A stretch of 64,000 nt of DNA from Streptomyces cacaoi (GTDB lineage Bacteria; Actinomycetota; Actinomycetes; Streptomycetales; Streptomycetaceae): positions 1 to 64,000 of the forward strand of contig NZ_BJMM01000007.1 in assembly GCF_006539165.1 (NCBI RefSeq). Direction: 5' to 3'. A model generated the notes under the pieces. It searched no databases. It was not told the DNA's origin and saw only the letters and a list, made by a program, of their open reading frames with translations. Shown piece by piece: positions 1 through 8,434 of this stretch. The position numbers and the translations under genes are program-made. How positions within the stretch are numbered: position 1 is the stretch's first letter; each line of letters starts with the position of its first letter.

Positions 1-1
1 G

Positions 2-1735
2 GCGGCGGCGGGCGCCGGTGCGGGGAGCGGCGCCCCGGCGTCCGGCGGGACGGCCGGTGCCGCGTCCGCCGCCGACGGGGTGCCGCGCGGCATACCCGGC
101 GCCGTCCCCCGGTCCGACGATCCCCGGGTGGCCGCCTGGCAGCGGCTCCAGTACGGGATGTTCATCCACTGGGGGCTCTACTCCGAGCTGGGCGGCGTCT
201 GGAAGGGCAAGCCCGTCACCAAGGGCTACAGCGAGCAGATCCAGATGTGGGCGAACATCTCCGACCGGGAGTACGGCGAGGTCGCCGAGCGCTTCCGGGC
301 CGAGCGGTTCGACCCGAAGGCCATCTGCGGGCTCGCCAAGGACGCCGGGATGAAGTACGTGGTGATCACGAGCAAGCACCACGACGGCTTCGCGATGTTC
401 GACACCGGCACCACCGACTACGACATCGCCGACCGCACCCCCTACGGCAAGGACCCGCTGAAGCTGCTGGCGAAGGAGTGCCGGGCGCAGGGCCTGAAGT
501 TCGGCGTCTACTTCTCCCTCGTCGACTGGCACGCCGGGCACGGCTTCGACCCGGACAACAACAACCCGATCCCCGCCTCCATGGAGCCGCTGATCGAGGG
601 CCAGCTGCGCGAGCTGATGACCGGCTACGGCCCGATCTCCGAGGTGTGGTTCGACATGTCCTCGCCGACGGCCGAGCAGAGCCGCAGGTTCGCCGGGCTC
701 GTGCACCGGCTCCAGCCCGGCGCCACCGTCAGCAGCCGGGTGTGGAACAACGCGGGCGACTTCCGGGTGATGGGCGACAACGAGGTGCCCGATGTCGCGC
801 TCGACGGGCCGTGGCAGACCCCGGCGTCCGTCTACCACGAGACCTGGGGCTACCGCAGCTGGCAGAAGCGGGAGGACAAGCCCGGCAAGATCCGCGACCT
901 CGTGCAGGGGCTGCTGAGCGTGCGGGCACGCGGCGGCAACTATCTGCTCAACATCGGCCCGCGCGGGGACGGTTCGATCGTCGGCTTCGAGGCGGACGTA
1001 CTGCGCGGCATCGGCGCCTGGCTCAAGAGGCATCCGCGCGCCGTCCTCGGCGCCGACGCCACCCGGTTCGGCGGACAGCCCTGGGGCGAGGTGACCGTCC
1101 ACGACCGCGATCTGTTCCTGCACGTCACCAAGTGGCCGGCCGACCGTGAACTGCGGCTGCCCGGCCTGGCCACCCGGGTGCGGAGCGTGACCGCCGAGGG
1201 CGGCGAGCGGCTGCGGTGGCGGCAGGACGGCGCCGACCTGGTGGTGCGGCTGCCCGAGAAGCCGACCGACGAGGTGCTGCCCGTGCTGCGCGCCCGCCTC
1301 GACGGCGCCCTGCGGGTGATCCCCGCGCACACCGTGCGCCCCGGCGCCGACGGCGACTGGACGGCCCGCGGCGACGCCCTGCACACCGGGCACGGCTACG
1401 CGGACACCGGCAACTACGCCACCCAGAAGCGCACGACCGTACGCGAGAGCGCCTACCTCGTCTCGCCCCGCCGGACCGTTCCCGCCGCCCGGCTGCGCGT
1501 CGCGGGCACGGCCGACCCCAACGCCCGCTACCGCGTCACCGTCGGCCACCGCACCCGCACCGTCTCCGGCGCCCGCCTCACCTCCGGCGCCCTGGGCCCG
1601 TTCCGGATCCCGCGCGACACCGTGACCCCCGTGACGATCACCCGAGCCCACCCCACCCACCAGGGCCAGAGCCTCGACCTGAAGCTCACCTCCCTCACCC
1701 TGACCCCGAACCCGGGCCGGGGGCCAAGGCACTGA
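2..1735 (+). CDS. Alpha-L-fucosidase (GH29), 5' end outside window
   Basis: Removes terminal alpha-L-fucose from glycans, probably outside the cell. The frame is open to the left edge and starts with an Ala/Gly-rich stretch like the end of an export signal, so the true start is not in the window; a GTG at 80 is the first start-like codon inside it. Family marks are VVITSKHHDGFAMF about 95 residues after that GTG, and EVWFDMSSPT near residue 190, whose WFD aspartate is the expected GH29 nucleophile. The last ~200 residues look like a beta-rich accessory region (inferred). A sugar ABC importer lies 0.9 kb downstream on the same strand, so liberated sugar may be its substrate (inference). Confidence 0.9.
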   Translation, partial: AAAGAGAGSGAPASGGTAGAASAADGVPRGIPGAVPRSDDPRVAAWQRLQYGMFIHWGLYSELGGVWKGKPVTKGYSEQIQMWANISDREYGEVAERFRAERFDPKAICGLAKDAGMKYVVITSKHHDGFAMFDTGTTDYDIADRTPYGKDPLKLLAKECRAQGLKFGVYFSLVDWHAGHGFDPDNNNPIPASMEPLIEGQLRELMTGYGPISEVWFDMSSPTAEQSRRFAGLVHRLQPGATVSSRVWNNAGDFRVMGDNEVPDVALDGPWQTPASVYHETWGYRSWQKREDKPGKIRDLVQGLLSVRARGGNYLLNIGPRGDGSIVGFEADVLRGIGAWLKRHPRAVLGADATRFGGQPWGEVTVHDRDLFLHVTKWPADRELRLPGLATRVRSVTAEGGERLRWRQDGADLVVRLPEKPTDEVLPVLRARLDGALRVIPAHTVRPGADGDWTARGDALHTGHGYADTGNYATQKRTTVRESAYLVSPRRTVPAARLRVAGTADPNARYRVTVGHRTRTVSGARLTSGALGPFRIPRDTVTPVTITRAHPTHQGQSLDLKLTSLTLTPNPGRGPRH

Positions 1736-1839
1736 GAGCGGGACGACCCTCCGCGCCTTCGGAGGCCGCCCGCCCGTCCCGGTCCGTTCCCCGGCCGGGT
1801 GGGTGGGTGGCCAGGTAGCCTCGGACGCCGAACGTCTGT

Positions 1840-1895
1840 AAAGCCGTTTGACAAGCCGGTTGACAAGCCGCTTGTGAAGCCGCTTCACCGACCGG
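1840..1895. repeat. Short direct repeats (AAGCCGNTTG) in the fucosidase 3' intergenic
   Basis: Four imperfect copies of AAGCCGNTTG or AAGCCGNTTC lie in tandem 100 bases after the fucosidase stop and end in CCGGTTCAG. They occupy most of the 222-base gap before the next gene. They could be operators or a decayed terminator; no perfect dyad is visible. Confidence 0.45.
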
Positions 1896-1957
1896 TTCAG
1901 TGAGGCCCGGGGCTCCGGCAGGAGTCGCGGGAACATGGCAGCGCGAGGAGGACGGCA

Positions 1958-2245
1958 ATGAGCAGCGAGCAGCCGTGGACCATCGAGCGGATCTGCGCGT
2001 CCCTCGGAGCGCCGACGCTCACCCAGCGCTTTCTCACCGAGATCAACAAGGCGCCGGCGCACGAGTTGCTGCCGGTCTTCGCGAAGTGGGAGCGGGTCGC
2101 GAAGGACATCGAGTCGTCCCTCGCCGACAAGGACGAATTCGTCGCGGCCGCCCGGCGCGGGGAGGACCCCCCGGGCGAATGGCTCGACGGGGACGAGCGG
2201 ATGCGGCAGGCGACCGAAGAGATCCGCTCCCGGGGCGTCGCCTGA
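1958..2245 (+). CDS. Small acidic protein, possible antitoxin partner
   Basis: A 95-residue soluble protein I do not recognise. It is acidic and helical in character, with no signal peptide or membrane segment. The ATG has a strong upstream AGGAGG. It ends 17 bases before a gene for a RelE/ParE-like small protein on the same strand. The size, order and spacing resemble an antitoxin-toxin pair, but no Phd, RelB or HTH motif is visible, so the antitoxin role rests on position alone. It could also be an unrelated conserved hypothetical. Confidence 0.7.
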   Translation: MSSEQPWTIERICASLGAPTLTQRFLTEINKAPAHELLPVFAKWERVAKDIESSLADKDEFVAAARRGEDPPGEWLDGDERMRQATEEIRSRGVA

Positions 2246-2262
2246 GCTGACAGGCTGTCCGG

Positions 2263-2532
2263 GTGTACAAGCTCCGTTACTCTCCGGCAGTCGAAGCGGT
2301 CTGGGACGCGCTCCCCGACGAAGCCCGGGCGGAGCTCGACGGCGCGCTCGTCGAGCTCTGCCACGATCCGTTCGCCCGGTCGGAACCCCGGGGCGGCGAA
2401 CGTGACGATGTCGCACGGCTGCTCACGCTCCGGCACACGGTGGTGAGCCTCGTCGTCATCACGGCCCCGCCCGTCCGGCGGGTCTATCTGCGGCACATCC
2501 ATCACCTCGGCGGCACCGCACCGTCCTCCTGA
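2263..2532 (+). CDS. RelE/ParE-fold-like small protein, possible toxin
   Basis: An 89-residue protein starting at GTG. The order YKLRYSPAVEAVWDALP, then helix, then beta strands (LLTLRHTVVSLVVITA, RRVYLRHIHHL) resembles the RelE/ParE toxin fold, with a 'response after helix pair' start and a closing Arg/His-rich strand. The usual catalytic Arg/Tyr set cannot be assigned with confidence. It is probably co-transcribed with the 95-residue gene just upstream. Toxin activity is inference; many Streptomyces carry similar proteins of unknown role. Confidence 0.65.
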   Translation: MYKLRYSPAVEAVWDALPDEARAELDGALVELCHDPFARSEPRGGERDDVARLLTLRHTVVSLVVITAPPVRRVYLRHIHHLGGTAPSS

Positions 2533-2667
2533 CGCCGTCCGCGCGCAGCCCGGCCCGGCCCCTTCCCACCCCGCTCCGGACCGGCGTGTGCGCGCATATG
2601 GTCCGGTGGCGGGGCGCTGTGTCATCGTCGGCTGGGTTCGGGCGGGGACGGTGGGAGGGGGCGGCGG

Positions 2668-4089
2668 ATGGGGTGGTGGCTGCGGGGTGGGCGCGGGGGC
2701 GAACCGCGCCGGGGCGTGGGCGTGTTGGCCGCCCTCGGGTGTGTGCTGGCGCTGGGGGCGTGCAGTGTGCCGGGGGCGGGCGGGGCCGCGGCGGGGCAGG
2801 AGTTGCCGGGTGGGCGGATCCTGCGGCCGGTCGGCCCGGAGCGGGTGGCGGAGCACGGCCGTACGACGCTGCGGGTGCTGGCGGACTCGGGTGAACGGGA
2901 GTTCCTGAAGCGCCTGGTGGCCCGGTTCGAGAAGAAGTACCCGAACGTGCGGGTCGAGGTGGAGACCAAGGCGTCCACGGACTTCTTCAAGACGATCGTC
3001 ACCACGATGTCCGGCGAGCACCCGCCCGACCTGGTGCAGGGGAACCAGGGCTACGGCGTCGACGGCCAGTTGGTGCGCGCCGGGCTGCTGCGTCCCCTGG
3101 ACGACGTCTCGCACGCCTACGGCTGGGACCTCGACCACCCCGGCGGGACCACCGACCAGCTGCGCTGGACACCGGACGGCACGCTCTTCGGCTCCGGCAG
3201 CCTGTACGGGATCAGCCAGTCCAACGAGTACATCGGCGTCTTCTACAACCGCTCCAAGCTCTCCGAGCTGGGCATCCGGCCACCGCACAGCTGGGCGGAG
3301 TTCACCGCCGGGCTGCGGAAGGCGAAGGAGGCCGGGGAGCTGCCGCTCCAGCTGGGCAACGCCGATCAGTACCCGGCCGAACAGCTGCTGGGCACGATCC
3401 AGGCGCAGAAGGTGCCCGTGAACGAGAGCCGGGCGTGGATCAACGGGGTGCCCGGCACCACGTTCGCCACGGCGGGCAACCGGGAGGCGGCGCGCGAGCT
3501 GCGCGGCTGGGCCCGGAAGGGCTATCTCGGCACGGGCTACAACGGGGTCAGCGCGGACGACGCGGTCAGCAAGTTCACCGCCGGGAAGGGGGTGTTCATG
3601 ATCGCCGGCTCCTGGAACGCGCCGGCCGTCGGCGGAAAGCTGGGCGACGACGCGGGCTTCACCGTGCCGCGCACCGCTGACGGCCGCACCGTCGCGGCCG
3701 GCGCCTTCGGACTGCCGTGGCACATCTCGGCGAAGAGCGACGCGACGGACGCCGCCGTGGCCTTCCTCGGCATGATGCAGAGCCGCACCGGCGCACAGGC
3801 CATGGCGGACGCGGGCCGGCTGCCGGTGGTCACCGACGGGGTGGACATGCCGGACCGGCTGGGCCGGCAGCAGGCCGCGACCGGAAAGCGGCTGCTGCTG
3901 GGCGACGGGCAGACCTACTACTTCGACTGGGCGTCCCACTCGATGCTGGCGACGATCGGCTCGGCCACCCAGGACCTGCTGACCGGCCGGCTGTCCGTCG
4001 GCGCCTATCTGCGGCGGATCGAACGGGACAGGGCGGGCTTCCTCGCCGAGCAGGAGGCGAAGACACGTGGGCGCGGGGGCGGTTCGTGA
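2668..4089 (+). CDS. ABC sugar importer, extracellular binding lipoprotein
   Basis: A 473-residue substrate-binding protein. An N-terminal signal ends in lipobox LGAC (Cys32), so the mature protein is lipid-anchored outside the membrane. The body has the family-1 sugar-binding pattern: FLKRLVARFEKKYPNVRVEVE near the start, then Trp/Tyr-rich ligand segments and the late GVFMIAGSWN loop. GGGAGGGG sits 8 bases before the ATG. The stop overlaps the GTG of the first permease (GTGA), so the three genes form one operon. The sugar cannot be read from sequence; a GH29 enzyme upstream makes fucosides one possibility. Confidence 0.92.
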   Translation: MGWWLRGGRGGEPRRGVGVLAALGCVLALGACSVPGAGGAAAGQELPGGRILRPVGPERVAEHGRTTLRVLADSGEREFLKRLVARFEKKYPNVRVEVETKASTDFFKTIVTTMSGEHPPDLVQGNQGYGVDGQLVRAGLLRPLDDVSHAYGWDLDHPGGTTDQLRWTPDGTLFGSGSLYGISQSNEYIGVFYNRSKLSELGIRPPHSWAEFTAGLRKAKEAGELPLQLGNADQYPAEQLLGTIQAQKVPVNESRAWINGVPGTTFATAGNREAARELRGWARKGYLGTGYNGVSADDAVSKFTAGKGVFMIAGSWNAPAVGGKLGDDAGFTVPRTADGRTVAAGAFGLPWHISAKSDATDAAVAFLGMMQSRTGAQAMADAGRLPVVTDGVDMPDRLGRQQAATGKRLLLGDGQTYYFDWASHSMLATIGSATQDLLTGRLSVGAYLRRIERDRAGFLAEQEAKTRGRGGGS

Positions 4090-4985
4090 CGGCCTCCCGC
4101 GCCCGGCTGCGCGCCTGGGCGCGGCGCCAGTACTGGCCCGCGTATCTGTATCTGCTGCCCGGCGCCGTCGTCTATGTGCTGTTCGTGCTGCGCCCGCTGC
4201 TGATGACGGCCTGGATCTCGCTCTTCGACTGGGACGGCCTCACCCTCGGTACCTGGGTCGGGCCGGACAACTACACGGCGCTGCTGACCGATCCGCGGCT
4301 GCGCGAGGCACTGCTGCACTCGCTGGTCTTCCTGTTCTTCTACGCGCTGGTGCCGGTCGCGGCCGGGCTGGTGCTGACGGCGCTGATGGTGCGGGTCCGC
4401 ATCCGCGGGCTCGGCGTCTTCCGCGCGCTGCTGTTCGTCCCGCAGGTGCTCTCCACCGTGGTCGTCGCCGTCTCCTGGCGCTGGATCTACGACCCGGACG
4501 GGCCGCTCAACGGGCTGCTGCGGGCCGTCGGGCTCGACGCGCTCGCCCGGTCCTGGCTGGGGGACAACGCCACCGCGCTGCCCGCCGTCGGCCTCATCGG
4601 CTCCTGGGTGATGTGCGGGCTGTGCCTGGTGCTGTTCCTCGCCGGCGCGCTGCGCATCCCCCGCGAACTCTTCGAGGCCGCACGGCTGGACGGGGCCGGT
4701 CCCGTACGCGAGTTCCGCACCGTGATCGTCCCGGCGCTGCGCGGGGAGACCGGCCTGGCGCTGGTGCTGACCGTGACCCAGGCGCTGCGCAACTTCGACA
4801 TCGTCTGGAACACCACGGCGGGCGGCCCCGGCCACAGCACCACCGTGCCGAGCGTCTTCCTCTACCAGGACGCGTTCGTCTCCCGGGAGGTGGGCGACGC
4901 GGCGGCCATCGGGATCGCGCTCACCCTGCTGACGCTCACCGTCTGCGGCCTGATCACCCGCGTACTGCGCGAGCGGGAGGGGTGA
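4086..4985 (+). CDS. ABC sugar importer permease 1 (MalF-type)
   Basis: A 299-residue inner-membrane protein with about six transmembrane helices. The EAA loop, EAARLDGAGPVREFRTVIVP, near residue 200 is where the ATPase docks. I chose the GTG that overlaps the stop of the binding protein by four bases, which gives the normal family length. It pairs with the second permease 7 bases downstream. No ATP-binding gene is adjacent, which is usual for Streptomyces sugar importers served by the shared ATPase MsiK (established for several such systems, inferred here). Confidence 0.92.
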   Translation: MTASRARLRAWARRQYWPAYLYLLPGAVVYVLFVLRPLLMTAWISLFDWDGLTLGTWVGPDNYTALLTDPRLREALLHSLVFLFFYALVPVAAGLVLTALMVRVRIRGLGVFRALLFVPQVLSTVVVAVSWRWIYDPDGPLNGLLRAVGLDALARSWLGDNATALPAVGLIGSWVMCGLCLVLFLAGALRIPRELFEAARLDGAGPVREFRTVIVPALRGETGLALVLTVTQALRNFDIVWNTTAGGPGHSTTVPSVFLYQDAFVSREVGDAAAIGIALTLLTLTVCGLITRVLREREG

Positions 4986-4992
4986 GCCGGGG

Positions 4993-5982
4993 ATGACGGA
5001 CACCACCGGCACCACGGGCACCGCCGGCACCGCTGACACCGCGGACTCCACCGCACGCCCCGGGCGCCGGAACCGGCCGCGGGTCCGTCCGCCGTACCGC
5101 CGCCGGCCGCGCCGCGGTGCGCCGCACCGCCCGCCGCGCCGCCGTGCGGTGGCCGACGGCAGCCGACGCGAGTCGCTGCTCGGCCACGCGCTGCTGGTGC
5201 TGGCCTCCCTCGTGGCGCTCTACCCGTTCGTCCAGATCCTGCTCGTCGCCCTGCACGAGCCGGGCGCCCGCGCGACGGGCCTGTCGATCCCGTCGTCCGT
5301 GCATCTCGACAACTTCGCCACGGCCTGGCGCAGGGGCCTGTTCTCCGAGGCGCTCACCAACAGCCTGCTCGTCGCCGCCGCCGTCGTCGCCCTGACGCTG
5401 CTGATCTGCGTGCCCGCCGGCTACGCCTTCGCCTGCTTCCGCTTCCCGCTGCGCGGGCCGCTGCTGGCCCTCCTCATGACCGGGCTCGTGCTGCCCTACG
5501 AGGCGACCGTGATCCCGCTCTCCTACCAGATGCGCGAGTGGGGCCTGCTCGACACCTACTGGGCGCTGATCCTGCCGCAGGTCGGGCTGTCCTTCGCGCT
5601 GGGCACCTTCTGGATGCGCAACTTCTTCGCCGCCGTGCCCCGTTCCCTGCGCGAGGCCGCCGAACTCGACGGCGCCACCCGCCTCCAGACACTGCGCAAG
5701 GTGCTGCTCCCGCTCTCCGTGCCGGCGCTCACCACACTGGCCGCGCTGCTGTTCCTGTACGCCTGGAACGAGTTCCTGCTGGCCCTGGTGCTCGTGCCGG
5801 ACAACCCCGGCCTGCGGACGGCCCCGCTCGCGCTCTCCTTCTTCACCGGCGACCGCCGCACCAGCGACCCCGGCGTCACCTCGGCCGCCGCCGTGCTCGT
5901 GGCCCTGCCGGTGCTGGCCGTCTACGTCCTGCTGCAACGGCGGTTCATCAGCGGGATGCTCTCCGGCGCCGTCCGGGAGTGA
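4993..5982 (+). CDS. ABC sugar importer permease 2 (MalG-type)
   Basis: A 329-residue membrane protein. About 55 residues of Thr/Ala-Gly then Arg/Pro-rich sequence precede the first helix, an unusually long cytoplasmic lead for this family. The core has six helices, and its EAA loop is EAAELDGATRLQTLRKVLLP. It is the last gene of the importer operon and runs convergently into the RpiR regulator gene 55 bases on. A shorter start downstream of the low-complexity lead cannot be excluded. Confidence 0.9.
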   Translation: MTDTTGTTGTAGTADTADSTARPGRRNRPRVRPPYRRRPRRGAPHRPPRRRAVADGSRRESLLGHALLVLASLVALYPFVQILLVALHEPGARATGLSIPSSVHLDNFATAWRRGLFSEALTNSLLVAAAVVALTLLICVPAGYAFACFRFPLRGPLLALLMTGLVLPYEATVIPLSYQMREWGLLDTYWALILPQVGLSFALGTFWMRNFFAAVPRSLREAAELDGATRLQTLRKVLLPLSVPALTTLAALLFLYAWNEFLLALVLVPDNPGLRTAPLALSFFTGDRRTSDPGVTSAAAVLVALPVLAVYVLLQRRFISGMLSGAVRE

Positions 5983-6037
5983 CCGCGGGGCCCGGCGACG
6001 GACGGGCCGAGGCCGGGGCGCCCGCCCCGCCCGGCGT

Positions 6038-6898
6038 TCAGTCGATCCAGTCGGCGAACAGGCCGCGTTCGCCGGCGCGGGCGTCGAACTCCTCCAGCCG
6101 GGCCTGTGCGTCGGGCAGGCCGTCGCACATGGCCTCCAGGAGCATCCGGCCGAGCAGCATGGGCGCGCAGGCCGTGTCGAAGGTCAGGCCGGTGCCGACG
6201 CCGGCGGGCAGCAGCAGGTCGCCGGTCTGGGCGACGGGCGCGAAGGCGCTGTCGGCGACGGTCACCAGCGACAGCCCCGCCTCCCGCGCGTGGTCGAGGG
6301 CCGCGACCGTCTCCCGCGGGTGCCGCGGCAGCGCGAAGCACAGCAGGGCGCTCGCTCCGGCCCGTACGCAGCCGTCGATGCGGTCGACGAGCATGGAGCC
6401 GCCCTCGCTCAGCAGCCGCACATCGGGGTGGACCTTGGCGGCGAAGTAGGCGAAGCCGGTGGCCTGGGCCGCGGCGGCGCGCAGCCCGAGCACCGGCAGC
6501 GGCCGGGATCCCGCGAGCAGCGCGCCGGCCCGCTCGACGGGCTCCGGGTCGGCGAGCAGCGCGGCCAGCCTGCGCAGGTTCTCGATCTCCGCGTGGACGG
6601 CCTGCTGGTAGGGGTTGGCGGCGCCGCCCGCCTCCGCCGGGGGCTCGCCGCCCGCCGCCGGTTCCGGCTGGTTCTCGCGCAGATGGCGGCGGAGCGCCGG
6701 GTAGCCGTCGAAGCCGAGCGCGACGGCGAACCGGGTGACCGAGGGCTGGCTCACCCCGGCGAGTTCGGCCAGTTCGACGCTGGAGAGGAACGGTGTGTCG
6801 TCCGCGCGGCGCACCATGCAGTGGGCGATCCGGCGCTGGGTCGGCGTGAGCCGGTGCCCCTCGAACATCTTCGTCAGCCGTGCGCTCGCGCCACCCAT
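6038..6898 (-). CDS. RpiR/MurR-family regulator with SIS domain
   Basis: A 286-residue DNA-binding regulator that senses phosphosugars. An N-terminal HTH_6 domain (VELAELAGVSQPSVTRFAVALGF near residue 45) is followed by a SIS domain from about residue 115 to 255. GGGGAGAGG lies 6 bases before the ATG. It faces the sugar importer tail to tail and may control it (inference from position and family). The 84-base gap to the exporter upstream holds a CTGCATA/TATGCAG dyad that could be its own operator. Confidence 0.88.
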   Translation of the reverse strand: MGGASARLTKMFEGHRLTPTQRRIAHCMVRRADDTPFLSSVELAELAGVSQPSVTRFAVALGFDGYPALRRHLRENQPEPAAGGEPPAEAGGAANPYQQAVHAEIENLRRLAALLADPEPVERAGALLAGSRPLPVLGLRAAAAQATGFAYFAAKVHPDVRLLSEGGSMLVDRIDGCVRAGASALLCFALPRHPRETVAALDHAREAGLSLVTVADSAFAPVAQTGDLLLPAGVGTGLTFDTACAPMLLGRMLLEAMCDGLPDAQARLEEFDARAGERGLFADWID

Positions 6899-6972
6899 CC
6901 CGTGCCTCTCCCCGTGCTCGACCCGGCGGCGGGGCCCCGCCCGGACCCCTGGCCATTCAGCCCGCTCCTCCC

Positions 6973-6990
6973 CTGCATAAGGCTATGCAG
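6973..6990. promoter_or_regulatory. Dyad CTGCATA-N4-TATGCAG, candidate RpiR operator
   Basis: A perfect 7-base inverted repeat with a 4-base spacer, 75 bases upstream of the RpiR start. It overlaps the stop codon of the exporter gene. It is AT-richer than its surroundings, as an operator often is. It could also act as a weak terminator for the exporter operon. Confidence 0.45.
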
Positions 6991-8434
6991 AACGGGCGTC
7001 CCGGGGCAAGGCGGTCCCGGTGGGCCGGGGAATGAGCAGCGTGAGGACGATACCGACGACGACGGCGGCCACGGCGACGACATAGGTCGCCCGGAAAGCA
7101 CCCTCGGCCGGTACCTCCGCCGGCCCGACCCGCGTCGTCGCCCCGGCGAGCACCGCGGCCGTCACGGCGCTGGAGACGGAGGTGCCGATGGACCGCATCA
7201 GGGCGTTGAGCCCGTTGGCGGCCCCGGTGCCGGTGGCCGGGACGGAGGCCATGATCAAAGCGGGCATCGCCGCGTACGCGATACCGACGCCGGCGCTGAT
7301 CAGCACCGCGGTCAGCACGATCTGCCACACCTGGGACATCAGCAGCAGCCCCGCCCCGTAGCCGGCGCCGATCACCACGGCCCCCGCCAGCAGCGCCGTC
7401 CGCGCGCCCCACCGGCGGGTGACCGCGGCCGAGACGGGCGAGAGCAGCATCATCACCAGCCCGCCGGGCGCCAGCGCCAGCCCGGCCTCCAGCATCGACC
7501 GGCCCAGTCCGTACCCGGTCGCGGCCGGGGCCTGGAGGAGCTGGGGCAGCGTCAGCGACATCGCGTACATCGCGAAGCCGACCATGACGGACGCCAGATT
7601 GGTGAACAGGACCGGCCGGCTCACCGTCGTCCGCAGATCCACCAGCGGCTGCCGGATCCGGCTCTCGGCGAACCCCCACAGCGTCAGCACGACGGCCGCC
7701 GCAGCGAACAGGCCCAGGGTCGTCGCGCTGGTCCAGCCCCACGTACCGCCCTTGATCACCGGCAGCAGCAGACACACCAGACCGGCGGCCAGGCCGAGCG
7801 CGCCGAGCACGTCGAACCTGCCCGAGGAGCGCACCGGCGACTCCGGCACCCACACCACCGTCGCGACGAGGCACACCAGGCCCAGCCCGGCGGACACCTG
7901 GAAGAGGACGTGCCAGTCCGCGTACTGGGCGAGCGCCGCCGCCAGCGGCAGCCCCACCGCGCCGCCCACCCCGAGCGTGGCGCTGACCAGCGCGACGGCG
8001 GACCCGACCCGCTCGGCGGGCAGTTCGTCGCGCAGGATGCTGATGCCGAGCGGGATGACGCCCGTCGCCAGCCCCTGGAGCGCCCGCCCGGCGACGACCG
8101 GCACCAGCGTGTCGGACACCGCGCACAGCACCGAACCGGCGACGAGCGCGAGCAGGCTCAGCGCCAGCATCCGCCGCTTGCCGTACATGTCGCCGAGCCG
8201 CCCGGAGACGGGTGTGACGACGGCCGCGGCCAGCAGCGTCACGGTGACCACCCAGGAGGCGTCGTCGGCCGGCACCCCCAGCAGCCGCGGCAACCGGGGC
8301 ACCAGCGGGACGACCAGCGTCTGCATCAGCGAGACGACGACCCCGCTCAGCGCGATGACCGCGACCAGCCGCGCGCTGCCCTTGGAAGCGCGCGCCCCCG
8401 GCCGTTCCGGGCCGCCCCCGGCCGCCCCGGTCAC
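6983..8434 (-). CDS. MFS drug exporter (DHA2/14-TM type) of the P450 operon
   Basis: A 483-residue membrane transporter. The start is the GTG overlapping the stop of the FAD reductase gene (GTGA). Membrane segments run through the whole protein; the conserved MFS loop RLGDMYGKRRML follows TM2, and ALQGLATGVIPLGISI is a motif-C-like segment. Family members export drugs or antibiotics by proton exchange. As the last gene of a P450-ferredoxin-reductase operon it most likely exports the oxidised product or the toxic substrate (inference). Confidence 0.9.
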   Translation of the reverse strand: MTGAAGGGPERPGARASKGSARLVAVIALSGVVVSLMQTLVVPLVPRLPRLLGVPADDASWVVTVTLLAAAVVTPVSGRLGDMYGKRRMLALSLLALVAGSVLCAVSDTLVPVVAGRALQGLATGVIPLGISILRDELPAERVGSAVALVSATLGVGGAVGLPLAAALAQYADWHVLFQVSAGLGLVCLVATVVWVPESPVRSSGRFDVLGALGLAAGLVCLLLPVIKGGTWGWTSATTLGLFAAAAVVLTLWGFAESRIRQPLVDLRTTVSRPVLFTNLASVMVGFAMYAMSLTLPQLLQAPAATGYGLGRSMLEAGLALAPGGLVMMLLSPVSAAVTRRWGARTALLAGAVVIGAGYGAGLLLMSQVWQIVLTAVLISAGVGIAYAAMPALIMASVPATGTGAANGLNALMRSIGTSVSSAVTAAVLAGATTRVGPAEVPAEGAFRATYVVAVAAVVVGIVLTLLIPRPTGTALPRDARSA

